Assembly (NCBI GenBank): GCA_964617355.1 | Contig: CAZTXP010000055.1 | Location: forward strand, 1-64,000 | DNA: 64,000 nucleotides | Direction: 5' to 3' | Source of the DNA: CAZTDU01 sp964617355 | GTDB taxonomy: Bacteria; Pseudomonadota; Gammaproteobacteria; Burkholderiales; SG8-39 | In this document: piece after piece, positions 35,040 through 43,951 of the stretch | Layout of the letters: every line of letters begins with the position of its first letter | Position numbering within the stretch: position 1 is the first letter of the stretch | The notes under the pieces: model-generated | The model's input: only the letters and a program-made list of their open reading frames with translations | What the model was told of the DNA's origin: nothing | Databases searched by the model: none | Translations under genes and position numbers: made by a program

Positions 35040-36605
35040 CTAGTCCCTGCGCATCTCGTCGATCGGTGCGGTCGGCCCCCAGATCGTGAGCGGCAGGCCC
35101 TTCAGCGTCTTGTCGTAGACCTGGTAGTAGGGCAGCAGGTTCACGAACGCGATCGGGGCGTCGGCGACGACGATCTTCTGGAACTCGACGTACAGCGCCT
35201 TCCTCTTCTCGGCGTCGCGCTCGATGGCGGCCTTGGCGAGGAGCTCGTCCACCTTCGGGTTCGAGTAGCCCTGCGTGTTCGACCAGATCACGCCGGGGCG
35301 GATGTTCGAGCTGAGGTAGGTGCGGTGCACGCCGATCACCGGGTCGCCCCAGTTGAAGACGGAATCCTGCGTCAGGTCGAAGTCGCCGGAGCTGACGCGC
35401 TTCGCCCAGGTCGGGAAGTCCGGCGAGGCGCGCACGGTGAGGTCGATGCCGATCTTCTTCAGCTGCGGCTTCAGGTACTCGGCGATGTTCTTCGACTGCT
35501 CGTTGTTGCCGGGGATGTAGTCCACGCTCGCGGCGAAGCGCATGCCGCCCGCGCCTTTCTTCAGGCCCGCGGCATCCAGCAGAGCGTTGGCCTTCTCGAG
35601 GTTGACCTTGTACGGCTCGACGGCCGCGGTGTAGAACGGCGAGCCCTGCGCGATCGGGCCGGTGGAGATCTTCGTGCGCCCGCCGTGCAGCTTCTTGGTG
35701 ATGAAGTCGCGGTCGATTGCGTACGAGATCGCCTGGCGCACGCGCACGTCGTCGTAGGGCTTCTTCTTCGTGTTGAACGCGATCCAGTTGAGTGGGCCGA
35801 TGGCCTCGCCGCCCTTGTCCGTGAACGCGATGCCGGGCTTCTTGGCGAGGTTCTCGAGCGAGGCGAGGTCGGCCCAGAACGGCACGTAGTGGACCTCGTT
35901 CCTCTCCAGCGCGACCTCGAGGGAGCGCGCCTCCTTGAAGATGCGGAACACCACGCGGTCGAAGTGCGGCCGGCCCTTGATGAAGAAGTTCGCGTTCTTC
36001 TCGAGGACGATATGCTCCCCCGGCTTGAACTCGACGAACTTGTAGGGCCCCGAGCCGACCGGCGCGCTGTTTTTCGGGTGGGTCTTCGGGTCGGCGCCGT
36101 CGCCGTAGACGTGCTTCGGAATGATCGGGCAAAGCGGCGGCGACAGCGCGTAGAGGATCGCGGGGTGCGGCACCTTCATGCGGATGATGGCGACGCGCGG
36201 ATCAGGCGTGTCGACGCGGTCCACCGCGGCGAGCATGGTCGAGAACGGGTGGTGCGCCTTGATCGTCATGATCGAGAAGGCGACGTCTTCCGACGTGATC
36301 GGCTTGCCGTCGTGGAAGGTCGCGCCGGGCACGAGCTTCAGCAGCAGCGACAGGCCGTCGTCTTGGAAGCTCCAGCTTTCCGCAAGATACGGTTGCGGGT
36401 TCCACTTGTCGTCGAAGCGCAGCGGGCTCGCGAATAGCTGCGCGCCCGGCATCATCGTCGCGATCCCCGACTGCACCGCAGGGTTCAGGTGGCGCGGCGC
36501 CTGCGTGGTGCCCCAGACGAGGGTCTTGGGCGACTGCGCGAAGGCCGCGGCGGCGGCGAGCGCGACCAGCGCGGCAAACGCGCGGCGGAACCAGCGTGGG
36601 GACAT
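35040..36605 (-). CDS. Peptide/nickel-type ABC receptor (OppA family)
   Basis: A 521-residue family-5 receptor with a signal peptide (MSPRWFRRAFAALVALAAAA, cleaved near AFAQ). It shows SPLRFDDKWNPQPYLAESWS, KPITSEDVAFSIMTIKAHHP and RVRQAISYAIDRDFITKKLH. It is the first gene of the complete transporter operon and a close paralogue of the orphan at 24798-26372. ATG 36605 follows a CCGGAGG site. Peptides, amino-acid derivatives or opine-like compounds are all possible ligands. Confidence 0.94.
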   Translation of the reverse strand: MSPRWFRRAFAALVALAAAAAFAQSPKTLVWGTTQAPRHLNPAVQSGIATMMPGAQLFASPLRFDDKWNPQPYLAESWSFQDDGLSLLLKLVPGATFHDGKPITSEDVAFSIMTIKAHHPFSTMLAAVDRVDTPDPRVAIIRMKVPHPAILYALSPPLCPIIPKHVYGDGADPKTHPKNSAPVGSGPYKFVEFKPGEHIVLEKNANFFIKGRPHFDRVVFRIFKEARSLEVALERNEVHYVPFWADLASLENLAKKPGIAFTDKGGEAIGPLNWIAFNTKKKPYDDVRVRQAISYAIDRDFITKKLHGGRTKISTGPIAQGSPFYTAAVEPYKVNLEKANALLDAAGLKKGAGGMRFAASVDYIPGNNEQSKNIAEYLKPQLKKIGIDLTVRASPDFPTWAKRVSSGDFDLTQDSVFNWGDPVIGVHRTYLSSNIRPGVIWSNTQGYSNPKVDELLAKAAIERDAEKRKALYVEFQKIVVADAPIAFVNLLPYYQVYDKTLKGLPLTIWGPTAPIDEMRRD

Positions 36606-36664
36606 GCGAACCTCCGGGGGTGAAAACCGGCGATAGGTTAACATCGTCCACAGAGAGGTTTCGC

Positions 36665-37555
36665 ATGCCGTTCAACCGTTCTTTCCTCTTCGCGCCGGGC
36701 AACCACGCGCGACGTTCCGAGAAGGCCTTCACCATCGGCGCCGACGCGGTGATCCTCGACCTCGAGGACGCCGTCCCGCCCGCCGAGAAGCCCGCTGCGC
36801 GGCCAATGGTCGCCGCCGCGCTCGCGCGCCCGCGCACCTGTCGCGGCTACGTGCGCGTCAACGCGATGAGCACGCCGTGGTGCTACGCGGATCTCGTCGG
36901 CACGGTCGGGCCGGGTGTCGACGGCGTCGTGGTGCCGAAGGTGGAAAGCGCGGCCGACCTGCACGCCATCGACTGGCTGATCGCCAACCTCGAGCGCGAC
37001 CGCGGCATCGAGCCCGGCACGCTGGATCTCTTGCCCATCCTCGAGACCGCCGCCGGCATCCAGCGCGTGGACCGCATCCTGCAGGCGCGCAGCCTGCGCC
37101 CGTACTCCGGCCGCTGGCGCGTGAAGCGCGTGGCCTTCGGCGGCGTGGACTACGCGCGCGACCTCGAGCTGCGCCCGTCGCTCGACGAGCCTGAACTGGC
37201 GGACGCACGCGCGCGCGTCGTGCTCGCCTCGCGCGGCGCGAACCTCGAGCCGCCGATCGACAGCCCGTGGCTGCACTTCAAGGATGCCGAGGGCTTTTCA
37301 CGGTCCCTCGATCGCAGCCGCCGCCACGGCTTCCAGGGCCGCATCTGCATCCATCCCGACCAGGTCGCGGTGGTGAACAAGGCGTACTCCCCGTCGGCGG
37401 AGGAGATCGCGATGGCCGGGCGCATCGTCGCCGCGTTCCGCGAGGCGGAGGCGAAGGGCTCGGCCGCGATCCAGGTCGACGGCCAGATGATCGACTACCC
37501 GGTGGTGCACCAGGCCGAGCGACTGCTGGAGTCGGTGCGCGCCGCCGAGCAGTGA
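36665..37555 (+). CDS. HpcH/HpaI aldolase/citrate lyase beta-like (CitE) protein
   Basis: A 296-residue TIM-barrel lyase with SFLFAPGNHARRSEKAF, the metal-site block ADAVILDLEDAVPPAEKP, substrate arginine region YVRVNAMSTPWCY, VVVPKVESAADL and LPILETAAGIQ. Stand-alone CitE-like enzymes cleave or form (S)-citramalyl-, malyl- or related CoA esters, or act on free 2-hydroxy acids. No citD/citF genes are present, so it is not a citrate lyase complex. ATG 36665 was chosen by homology. It is divergent from the ABC operon, and its stop overlaps the MFS start as GTGA. Confidence 0.9.
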   Translation: MPFNRSFLFAPGNHARRSEKAFTIGADAVILDLEDAVPPAEKPAARPMVAAALARPRTCRGYVRVNAMSTPWCYADLVGTVGPGVDGVVVPKVESAADLHAIDWLIANLERDRGIEPGTLDLLPILETAAGIQRVDRILQARSLRPYSGRWRVKRVAFGGVDYARDLELRPSLDEPELADARARVVLASRGANLEPPIDSPWLHFKDAEGFSRSLDRSRRHGFQGRICIHPDQVAVVNKAYSPSAEEIAMAGRIVAAFREAEAKGSAAIQVDGQMIDYPVVHQAERLLESVRAAEQ

Positions 37556-38742
37556 CCAGCAAGGCGCGCGGGGTCGCGCTCCCGCTCGTCGTCACCTTCT
37601 CGATCCAGACCGCGGTCGCGCTCGCGGTGTATTGCGCGCCGGTGCTCGCACCGGTGGCGGCGCCCGCGCTGGGCGTCGAGCCCGCCGCGATCGGCTTCTT
37701 CATCGCCGTCACCTACATCGGCTCGATGCTCGGCACCGTCACCTCGGGCGGAGTGGTCGGGCGTTTCGGGCCGATCCGTGTCAGCCAGATCGGCCTCTGC
37801 ATGTCGTTCATCGGCCTCGCGTTTGCAGGTTCCGGCCTATTGCCGCTCGCGGTGCTCGGCGCATTCGTGCTCGGGCTCGGCTACGGGCCGTCGACGCCGG
37901 CGAGCTCGGTGATCCTGCTGAAGGCCGCGCCGCCATCGATGGTCGCGTTCACGTTCTCGATCAAGCAGACCGGCGTGCCGGTGGGCGCCGCGCTCGCGGG
38001 CGTGCTGGTGCCGGCGCTGATCCCGGTGATCGGATGGCAGGGGACCTGTGCCGCGATCGGCGCTGGCTGCCTCGCGCTCGCGCTCCTGATCGGCCCGGAG
38101 CGCGCGCGCTTCGACGCCGAGCGCAATCCGAACGCCACCGTGTCGCTCGCCTCGACGATCGTGCCGGTGCGTCTCGTGCTCGGCAACCCGCGCCTGCTCG
38201 GCATGGGCGCGTGCGGCTTCGTATTCGGCGGCGTGCAGATCACGCTCGTCACCTACCTCGTCACCTTCCTCACGCAGTCGTTCGCGATGACGCTGGTGCT
38301 CGCGGGGCTGGTGCTGTCGGTGTCGCAGGTCGCGAGCGTGATCGGCCGCATCGGATGGGGCATCGTCGCCGACCGCCTGCTCACGCGCCGCCGCATGCTC
38401 GGGCTGCTCGGCCTGGGCATGGGCGTGGCGTGCCTGCTCACGCTCACCGCGACGCCGGAATGGCCGCGCTGGCTCCTCTTCGCGTTCGCCGCGCTCTTCG
38501 GCTCCACCGCGGTGGGCTGGAACGGCGTCTGGGTCGCCGAGGTCGCGCGCCTCGCGCCGCAGGGCAAGGTGAGCGAGGCCACCGGCGGGTGCCTGTTCTT
38601 CACGTTCTCGGGCGCGGTGCTGACGCCCGTCGTGTTCAACGGCATCCTCGAGGCGTCCGGCACCTACGCAGTGCCCTATGCGGTGTTCGGCGTGCCGGCG
38701 CTGCTGATCGGTGCGCGGTTCCTGCTGTCGAGCGGAAAGTAG
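37552..38742 (+). CDS. MFS transporter
   Basis: A 396-residue carrier with twelve predicted hydrophobic segments, starting at GTG 37552. The cytoplasmic A-motif-like loop is GVVGRFGPIRVSQIGLCMSF, and a second is GRIGWGIVADRLLTRRRML. It resembles CynX/NarK-like or aromatic/organic-acid carriers of the family. Coupling to the CitE-like gene suggests it moves the organic acid made or used by that enzyme (inference). Confidence 0.88.
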   Translation: MTSKARGVALPLVVTFSIQTAVALAVYCAPVLAPVAAPALGVEPAAIGFFIAVTYIGSMLGTVTSGGVVGRFGPIRVSQIGLCMSFIGLAFAGSGLLPLAVLGAFVLGLGYGPSTPASSVILLKAAPPSMVAFTFSIKQTGVPVGAALAGVLVPALIPVIGWQGTCAAIGAGCLALALLIGPERARFDAERNPNATVSLASTIVPVRLVLGNPRLLGMGACGFVFGGVQITLVTYLVTFLTQSFAMTLVLAGLVLSVSQVASVIGRIGWGIVADRLLTRRRMLGLLGLGMGVACLLTLTATPEWPRWLLFAFAALFGSTAVGWNGVWVAEVARLAPQGKVSEATGGCLFFTFSGAVLTPVVFNGILEASGTYAVPYAVFGVPALLIGARFLLSSGK

Positions 38743-38752
38743 AATTCGCCCC

Positions 38753-39184
38753 ATGTCGCACGAGATTCCCCCGGGCTTCGCGCCCATCGTCCGGGCGCAG
38801 GGCCCGTTCAACACGCTGATCGGCCCGATCTACGAGAAGCGCGACGGCGAGCGCCTCGTCATGGGCCTGCGCGTCGAGGAGCGCCACTGCAACTCGCAGG
38901 GCATGGCGCACGGCGGCCTTCTGGCGACGCTGTCGGACCTCGGCCTCGGCTACGCGATGATCGGCAAGGTCGAGGTCGCGCCCGGCGAGCGCCGCCGCTT
39001 CGTCACCGTGAACCTGTCGATCGACTACCTCGGCGCGGCCAAGGCCGGCGAGTGGATCGAGTCCGACGTCGAGGTGCAGAAGATCGGCAAGAACATCGCC
39101 TTCTGCACCGGCTTCCTGGTCGCGGGCGGGCGCCGCATCGTGCGCGCGAGCGGCGTGTTCGCGCTGGCGGGGAAGGGCGCCTGA
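38753..39184 (+). CDS. PaaI-type hotdog thioesterase
   Basis: A 143-residue hotdog-fold protein. The block NSQGMAHGGLLATLSDLGLGYA contains the HGG motif and the acidic residue typical of PaaI/YbgC-like acyl-CoA thioesterases. RFVTVNLSIDYLGAAKAGEW is the following conserved strand pair. It hydrolyses an acyl- or aryl-CoA; which one is not visible. Its stop forms a CTGA overlap with the next gene. Confidence 0.9.
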   Translation: MSHEIPPGFAPIVRAQGPFNTLIGPIYEKRDGERLVMGLRVEERHCNSQGMAHGGLLATLSDLGLGYAMIGKVEVAPGERRRFVTVNLSIDYLGAAKAGEWIESDVEVQKIGKNIAFCTGFLVAGGRRIVRASGVFALAGKGA

Positions 39185-39816
39185 GCGAAGTTCGCGACGT
39201 CGTCCTCGTCCACGGGCTGTGGATGGCGGGCGTGGTCATGGCGCCGCTCGCGGCGCGGCTGGCGCGCGCGGGATTCCATTGCCACTTGTTCCACTACGCC
39301 AGCCACTCGCGGCCGGTCGAGGCGAATGCGGAGCACCTCGCGCGCTACGTCGAGCGGCGCATCGGCATGCGACCGGCGCACTACGTCGCGCACAGCCTCG
39401 GCGGGCTGGTGGTGCTGCGCGCGCTCGAAGCGCATCGCAACCTCGCGGTCGGCGCGGCGGTGCTGCTCGGCACGCCGGCGCGCGGTTCGCTCGCGGCGCG
39501 CCGCTTCCAGGAGCGCCGCTACGGCCGCTGGATGATCGGCGCGAGCCTGCCGCAATGGGAGGAGGGTCGCGCATCGGCATGGACGCGCCCCGAGCCGCTC
39601 GGCGTCGTCGCCGGCAGCGTGCCCTTCGGCCTCGCTCGCGCGTGGACGCGGCTGCCGGGCTCGAACGACGGCGTGGTGCGGCTAGAGGAGACGCTGGTCG
39701 ACGGCATGCGCCAGCGCATCGTGCTGCCGGTGGCGCACTCCGAGATGATCGTCTCGCGCCGCGTCGCCGGCGAGGTGCGCGCGTTCCTGGAGCGCGGATG
39801 CTTCTCCGCCGCCTGA
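39181..39816 (+). CDS. Alpha/beta-hydrolase (lipase/permease-like esterase)
   Basis: A serine hydrolase with VVLVHGLWMAGVVMAPLAAR (oxyanion HG), nucleophile elbow YVAHSLGGLVVL (Ser) and a late VAHSEMIVSRRVAGEV with the catalytic His. No ATG, GTG or TTG start lies close before the HG strand. The CTG at 39181 overlaps the preceding TGA and follows GGGGAAGG, giving 211 residues with LSEVRDVVLVHG at the start. If a standard start is required, it must be far inside the thioesterase gene. No signal peptide. Confidence 0.82.
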   Translation: MSEVRDVVLVHGLWMAGVVMAPLAARLARAGFHCHLFHYASHSRPVEANAEHLARYVERRIGMRPAHYVAHSLGGLVVLRALEAHRNLAVGAAVLLGTPARGSLAARRFQERRYGRWMIGASLPQWEEGRASAWTRPEPLGVVAGSVPFGLARAWTRLPGSNDGVVRLEETLVDGMRQRIVLPVAHSEMIVSRRVAGEVRAFLERGCFSAA

Positions 39817-40841
39817 CCGTCGCCGGCGCGGCGCTCGTCCTTTCGGGCTGCGAGATGGCGGCGTACTACCTGCAGGCCGCGGGCGGGCACCTGGAACTCG
39901 TCGCGAGCACGCAGCCGGTCGAGCGCGTGATCGCCGATCCGGCGACGCCGGTGTTGCTACGCGAGCGGCTGGAAGCCGCGACGCGCATCCGTGACTACGC
40001 GTCGAATTCCCTCGCGCTCCCCGACAACGGCAGCTATCGCAGCTACGCCGACCTCGGCCGGCCCTATGCGGTGTGGAACGTGGTCGCCGCCCCCGAGTTC
40101 TCGCTAACGCCGGTGCAGTCGTGCTTCCCGGTCGCGGGCTGCGTCAGCTATCGAGGCTGGTACTCCAAGGAGCGAGCCGATGCCCATGCCGCTCGCCTGC
40201 GCGCCGAGGGCCACGACGTGATCGTGCAAGGCGTGCCGGCCTACTCCACGCTCGGCTGGTTCGACGACCCTCTGCTGTCGACCTTCATCCGCTACCCGGA
40301 CGTCGAACTCGCGCGGCTGGTGTTCCACGAACTGGCGCACCAGGTGGCCTACGCGAAGGACGACTCGACCTTCAACGAATCGTTCGCGGTGGCCGTCGAG
40401 CGCGAGGGCCTGCGCCGCTGGCTGCGCGCCAGCGGCCGCGAGGCAGACACGCAGAAGCTGGTCGAAGCCGAGCGACGCGCGCAGGACTTCGCCGCGCTGA
40501 TGGGCGGCGCGCGAGCGAGGCTGGAGGCTCTCTATCGCACGCGCCTCGCGCCCGACGAACTGCGGCGACGCAAGCGCGAGGCGCTGGACGCGCTGGTGCG
40601 CGACTACGAAGCCCTGAAGCGCGAACGCTGGAACGGATTCGCCGGCTACGACCGCTTCCTGCTCGAGACGCCGCCGAACAACGCGCTGCTCGCGATCTTC
40701 GCCGCCTACACGCAGAAGGTCGGCGCGTTCGAGCGGTTGCTTGCGGAGGAGGGCGGGGACCTGGCGCGGTTCTACGGACGGGTGAAGATGCTATCCGGGA
40801 TGCCGCGCGTCGATCGCGAACGGCAGCTCGGGCGAGAGTGA
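39798..40841 (+). CDS. Lipoprotein aminopeptidase-like zinc protein (COG4324 type)
   Basis: A 347-residue protein with a lipobox signal (MLLRRLTVAGAALVLSGCEM, Cys18). It carries a gluzincin-type motif, LVFHELAHQVAYAKDDSTFN, with the downstream acidic residue in NESFAVAVEREG. This matches the putative aminopeptidase family known from Proteobacteria genomes (COG4324, from memory). It probably sits in the outer membrane facing the periplasm. It overlaps the hydrolase gene by 19 bases. A GCGCCC-TCA-GGGCGC hairpin (40845-40859) lies at its end and spans the stop of the convergent antiporter gene. Confidence 0.87.
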   Translation: MLLRRLTVAGAALVLSGCEMAAYYLQAAGGHLELVASTQPVERVIADPATPVLLRERLEAATRIRDYASNSLALPDNGSYRSYADLGRPYAVWNVVAAPEFSLTPVQSCFPVAGCVSYRGWYSKERADAHAARLRAEGHDVIVQGVPAYSTLGWFDDPLLSTFIRYPDVELARLVFHELAHQVAYAKDDSTFNESFAVAVEREGLRRWLRASGREADTQKLVEAERRAQDFAALMGGARARLEALYRTRLAPDELRRRKREALDALVRDYEALKRERWNGFAGYDRFLLETPPNNALLAIFAAYTQKVGAFERLLAEEGGDLARFYGRVKMLSGMPRVDRERQLGRE

Positions 40842-40844
40842 CCC

Positions 40845-40859
40845 GCGCCCTCAGGGCGC
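40845..40859. terminator. Hairpin between convergent aminopeptidase-like and antiporter genes
   Basis: GCGCCC (40845-40850), loop TCA and GGGCGC (40854-40859) form a 6-bp stem. The loop is the reverse-strand stop codon of the antiporter gene. There is no T-run, so intrinsic termination is uncertain. Confidence 0.35.
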
Positions 40860-42278
40860 ATCGCGGTCGTCTTCCCGCTCGCGCCGTTCGGCCCACAGGC
40901 CCACGACCGCGACCAGGACCGGCATCAGCAGCAGGAAGGCGAACGCAGGGTCGAGCTGCGCAAGCCAGTCGGTCCAGCGCGCGAGGTCGAGGATTTCGCC
41001 CAAGTTCGCGCCGAGGCCGCGGAAGCACAGCACGGCGACCAGCGTCGGCGGCAGCGCGGCGGCGAACAGTCGGAAGGGGTTGATCGCCTGGTCGTCGAAC
41101 GAGTCCTTCAGGATCGCAAAGCCGGCGGGGTTCGGGGCATTGGCGATCACGGTCAAGCCGCCTCCGGCGACCGCGCCCGCCACGAGCGCGTACTTGAATT
41201 CGTCGGAGACGCCTTCCACCATCGAGCCGAGGTAGGTGAGCGCGGCGTTGTCCGTGATCGCGGTGAGGGCGGTGGCGCCGTAGAAGAGCGCCGACTCGCT
41301 CATGCCCGACAGCGCCGCCTGGAGCCACCAAGCCTGCTGGCCGCCCAGCACGACGAGCCCGGCAAGGAAGAACGCGACCATCAGGCCCTCGCGCAGCATC
41401 AGCCGCGAGTGGTAGCGGCGGTACGCCTCGGCGAGGCCGAGGAACATCAGGAACAGGCCCATGAACACCTCGGGATCGTGCGCGGCGAACACCACCGCGG
41501 CGAGGAGCAGGGCGTTCACCCCGACGAACGCGGCCGGCACCCGCGGCGCGTGCGCGCCGCCCTGCGCGGTCGCGCGCGCGGCGAGCTCCCGGCGGAAGAG
41601 GAGGGTCAGCGCGGCGGCGTTGATCACCACCGCGATCGCCGCCTTCCAGCCGAGCAGCGAGAACATGGTCGCGCTCGACCAGTCCCACTTCGCCGCCACC
41701 ATCAGCACCGGCGGCGCGGCGAAGTTGGTCAGCGTCCCGCCGATCGAGACGTTGACGAACAGCACGCCGAGCGTGGCGTACTTGAGCGCGTTCGACGCCC
41801 CGCGCGAGAAGATCGTCTCGCGCAGCATCAGGGCGGCGAGCGTCATCGCGGCCGGCTCGGTGATGAAGGATCCGAGCATCGGCACCAGCGTCAGCGCAAG
41901 GAAGAACCGGGCGGTCCCGGCCGGTACCGGCAGCGCGGCGCCGGCGATGCGCACCGCATCGGTGGCGAGTTGCATGACCGGCCTGCTGGCGGCGATCACC
42001 ATGATGACGAAGACGAACATCGGCTCGACGAACCGGCGATCGTCCAGGTACACGGAGGTCGGCGACCACCCCGCCGCGAAGGCCATGAACGCGATCAGCA
42101 CGATGGCCCAGAATCCGAAGACGGTCTCCACCTCGCCGAGCAGTCGCCACAGGCCGGCATGCGCGGTCTGGCCGTGGGCGAGGCGCTCGAAGTAGGCAGT
42201 GCAGAACGTGTGCAGGACGGCGATCCCGAAGAGCGATGCGCCGACGATCTCGAGGGTGGTGGGCTGGGCGAGGGTCAT
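40851..42278 (-). CDS. Putative Na+/H+ antiporter (PF07399-type)
   Basis: A 475-residue membrane protein with about 11-12 hydrophobic segments. Conserved-looking loops are GSFITEPAAMTLAALMLRE, NVSIGGTLTNFAAPPVLMVA, TAITDNAALTYLGSM and VIANAPNPAGFAIL, the layout of the putative Na+/H+ antiporter family of the ion-transporter superfamily. Ion specificity is not proved. ATG 42278 is the likely start, with GTG 42284 as alternative. It is divergent from a histidine kinase gene 74 bases away that also holds a sharp palindrome, so the two-component pair may control it. Confidence 0.85.
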   Translation of the reverse strand: MTLAQPTTLEIVGASLFGIAVLHTFCTAYFERLAHGQTAHAGLWRLLGEVETVFGFWAIVLIAFMAFAAGWSPTSVYLDDRRFVEPMFVFVIMVIAASRPVMQLATDAVRIAGAALPVPAGTARFFLALTLVPMLGSFITEPAAMTLAALMLRETIFSRGASNALKYATLGVLFVNVSIGGTLTNFAAPPVLMVAAKWDWSSATMFSLLGWKAAIAVVINAAALTLLFRRELAARATAQGGAHAPRVPAAFVGVNALLLAAVVFAAHDPEVFMGLFLMFLGLAEAYRRYHSRLMLREGLMVAFFLAGLVVLGGQQAWWLQAALSGMSESALFYGATALTAITDNAALTYLGSMVEGVSDEFKYALVAGAVAGGGLTVIANAPNPAGFAILKDSFDDQAINPFRLFAAALPPTLVAVLCFRGLGANLGEILDLARWTDWLAQLDPAFAFLLLMPVLVAVVGLWAERREREDDRDAP

Positions 42279-42327
42279 GTGCACAGCGTAGGCGGCGCGC
42301 GGCGCGGTCGCCATTCGCGTGAACGCA

Positions 42328-42343
42328 TACGGGAAATCCCGTA
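42328..42343. promoter_or_regulatory. TACGGGA-N2-TCCCGTA palindrome, probable regulator site
   Basis: Perfect 7-bp inverted repeats around AA lie in the 74-base gap between the divergent antiporter and histidine kinase genes. The symmetry is what a dimeric LuxR/FixJ-type regulator would need. The adjacent response regulator is the obvious candidate binder. Confidence 0.6.
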
Positions 42344-42352
42344 CTTGCGCCC

Positions 42353-43951
42353 ATGGCCCGCAGGGCCGAATATTCCCCCGCCATGAAGCCGGCGGTCCGG
42401 TACCTTCGCGACGCGGCGGTCTTCGCGCCGTTCTATGTCGCGCTCGACTGGGCAAGCTACTTCGACCCGGTCGGTCCCTTCAATATCACGCCGTGGAGCC
42501 CGCAGCCCGCGCTCGCCATCGTCTGGATGATGCTCGCCGGCCTGCACCATGCGCCGCTGGTCGCGGCGGCCGTCGTCGTCGCCGACATGCTGATCCGCGG
42601 CGCACCCGGTGGCGTGGGCATCACGCTGGCCGGGGCGGCGATCCTCTCCGCCGGCTATGCCGGCATCGCCGCCGCCTTGCGAACGGCAATGCCGGGCCAC
42701 GCGGCCCTGCGCAGCACCCGCCAGCTGACGCTCTTCGCCGGCTGGGCCGTGGCCGGCAGCGCGGTCATCGGTTGCGCCTTCGTCGGGCTGCTGGACGTCG
42801 CGGGCCTGCTTGCCGGGCGCGGCTTCACCGAACCCTGGCTGCGCTTCTGGATCGGCGATTCGGTCGGCATCCTCGTCACGGCTCCGCTGCTGCTGGCGGC
42901 CGCGGACGCCGCCCGCCGCCGCGAACTGGTCGACCTCATGCGTCGGCCGGAGTCCGTCGTGCAGGCGCTGGTCCTCGTCGCGACGCTGGGCCTGGTGTTC
43001 AGCGACGTTCTCGGCGAGGACCCCTCGCGGCACTTCTACCTGCTCTTCGCCCCGCTGATCTGGGTCACGGCGCGCGCCGGCCTCGCCGGCGCGGTCGTCG
43101 CGGCCGCGCTGGTGCAACTCGGCGTCGTGGTCGGGATGCAGACCGCGCGGGGCGTCGGGGTGCCGTCGTTCGAGTTCCAGGCGCTGGTCGCCGCGTTCAC
43201 CCTGACGGCGCTGTACCTCGGCATGATGGTCGAGGAGCGGGCCCGTACCGCGGAAGACCTGCGACAGACGCTGCGCCTCGCCGCCGCCGGCGAGATGGCG
43301 GGCGCGATCGCGCACGAGGTCAACCAGCCCCTCACCGCCCTCACCAACTACGGGCGCGCGGCGCGCCAGATCCTCGCCGGGCCGCAGGGTGCCGCCGACG
43401 CGCGCCTGCCGGAAGTGGTCGGCAAGATGGTGTCCGAGGCGGAGCGCGCCTCGGACATCGTGCGCCGCATGCGCGACCTGTTCCGCGAGGGCACGACGCG
43501 GCTCGAGCCCATGCCGGTCGAGGCGCTGCTCGCGACCGCGGCGCGCATCGGGGCGCAGGTGGCCGCAGGTCGCGACATCGCCGTCGAGACATCCGCCGAA
43601 CCGGGCATCGGCAGGCTCTACATCGATCGCCTGCAGATCGAACTGGTGCTGCGCAACCTGCTCGCAAACGCGGCGGAGGCTATCGGGCCGCACGCCGGCC
43701 GCATTCGCGTCGAGGCGCGCCCGGCGATGGCCGGGCAGGTGTGCGTGGCGGTGATCGACAGCGGCCCCGGACTGCCTGCCGCCGGCCTGCGCCTCTTCGA
43801 GCCGTTCCAGTCGGGCAAGCCGAGCGGCATGGGCCTCGGCCTGGCGATCAGCCGCGCCATCGCGGAGGCCCACGGCGGTACGCTCGTCGCCCGCAAGGGT
43901 GGCCGCGGCGAGTTCCACCTGACGCTGCCGGTCGCCGGCGCCGGGACATGA
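42353..43951 (+). CDS. Membrane histidine kinase with MASE1-like sensor
   Basis: A 532-residue sensor kinase. The N-terminal 290 residues contain about eight hydrophobic spans of MASE1 type (FNITPWSPQPALAIVWMMLA, WIGDSVGILVTAPLLL). The kinase core has the H-box GEMAGAIAHEVNQPLTALTN (His321), N-box LRNLLANAAEAIG, G1 IDSGPGLP and G2 GMGLGLAISRAIAEAHGG, a FixL/DctB-like arrangement. ATG 42383 is an alternative start. Neither start has a clear ribosome-binding site. The cognate regulator starts on its stop codon (ATGA). The signal is unknown. Confidence 0.92.
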   Translation: MARRAEYSPAMKPAVRYLRDAAVFAPFYVALDWASYFDPVGPFNITPWSPQPALAIVWMMLAGLHHAPLVAAAVVVADMLIRGAPGGVGITLAGAAILSAGYAGIAAALRTAMPGHAALRSTRQLTLFAGWAVAGSAVIGCAFVGLLDVAGLLAGRGFTEPWLRFWIGDSVGILVTAPLLLAAADAARRRELVDLMRRPESVVQALVLVATLGLVFSDVLGEDPSRHFYLLFAPLIWVTARAGLAGAVVAAALVQLGVVVGMQTARGVGVPSFEFQALVAAFTLTALYLGMMVEERARTAEDLRQTLRLAAAGEMAGAIAHEVNQPLTALTNYGRAARQILAGPQGAADARLPEVVGKMVSEAERASDIVRRMRDLFREGTTRLEPMPVEALLATAARIGAQVAAGRDIAVETSAEPGIGRLYIDRLQIELVLRNLLANAAEAIGPHAGRIRVEARPAMAGQVCVAVIDSGPGLPAAGLRLFEPFQSGKPSGMGLGLAISRAIAEAHGGTLVARKGGRGEFHLTLPVAGAGT

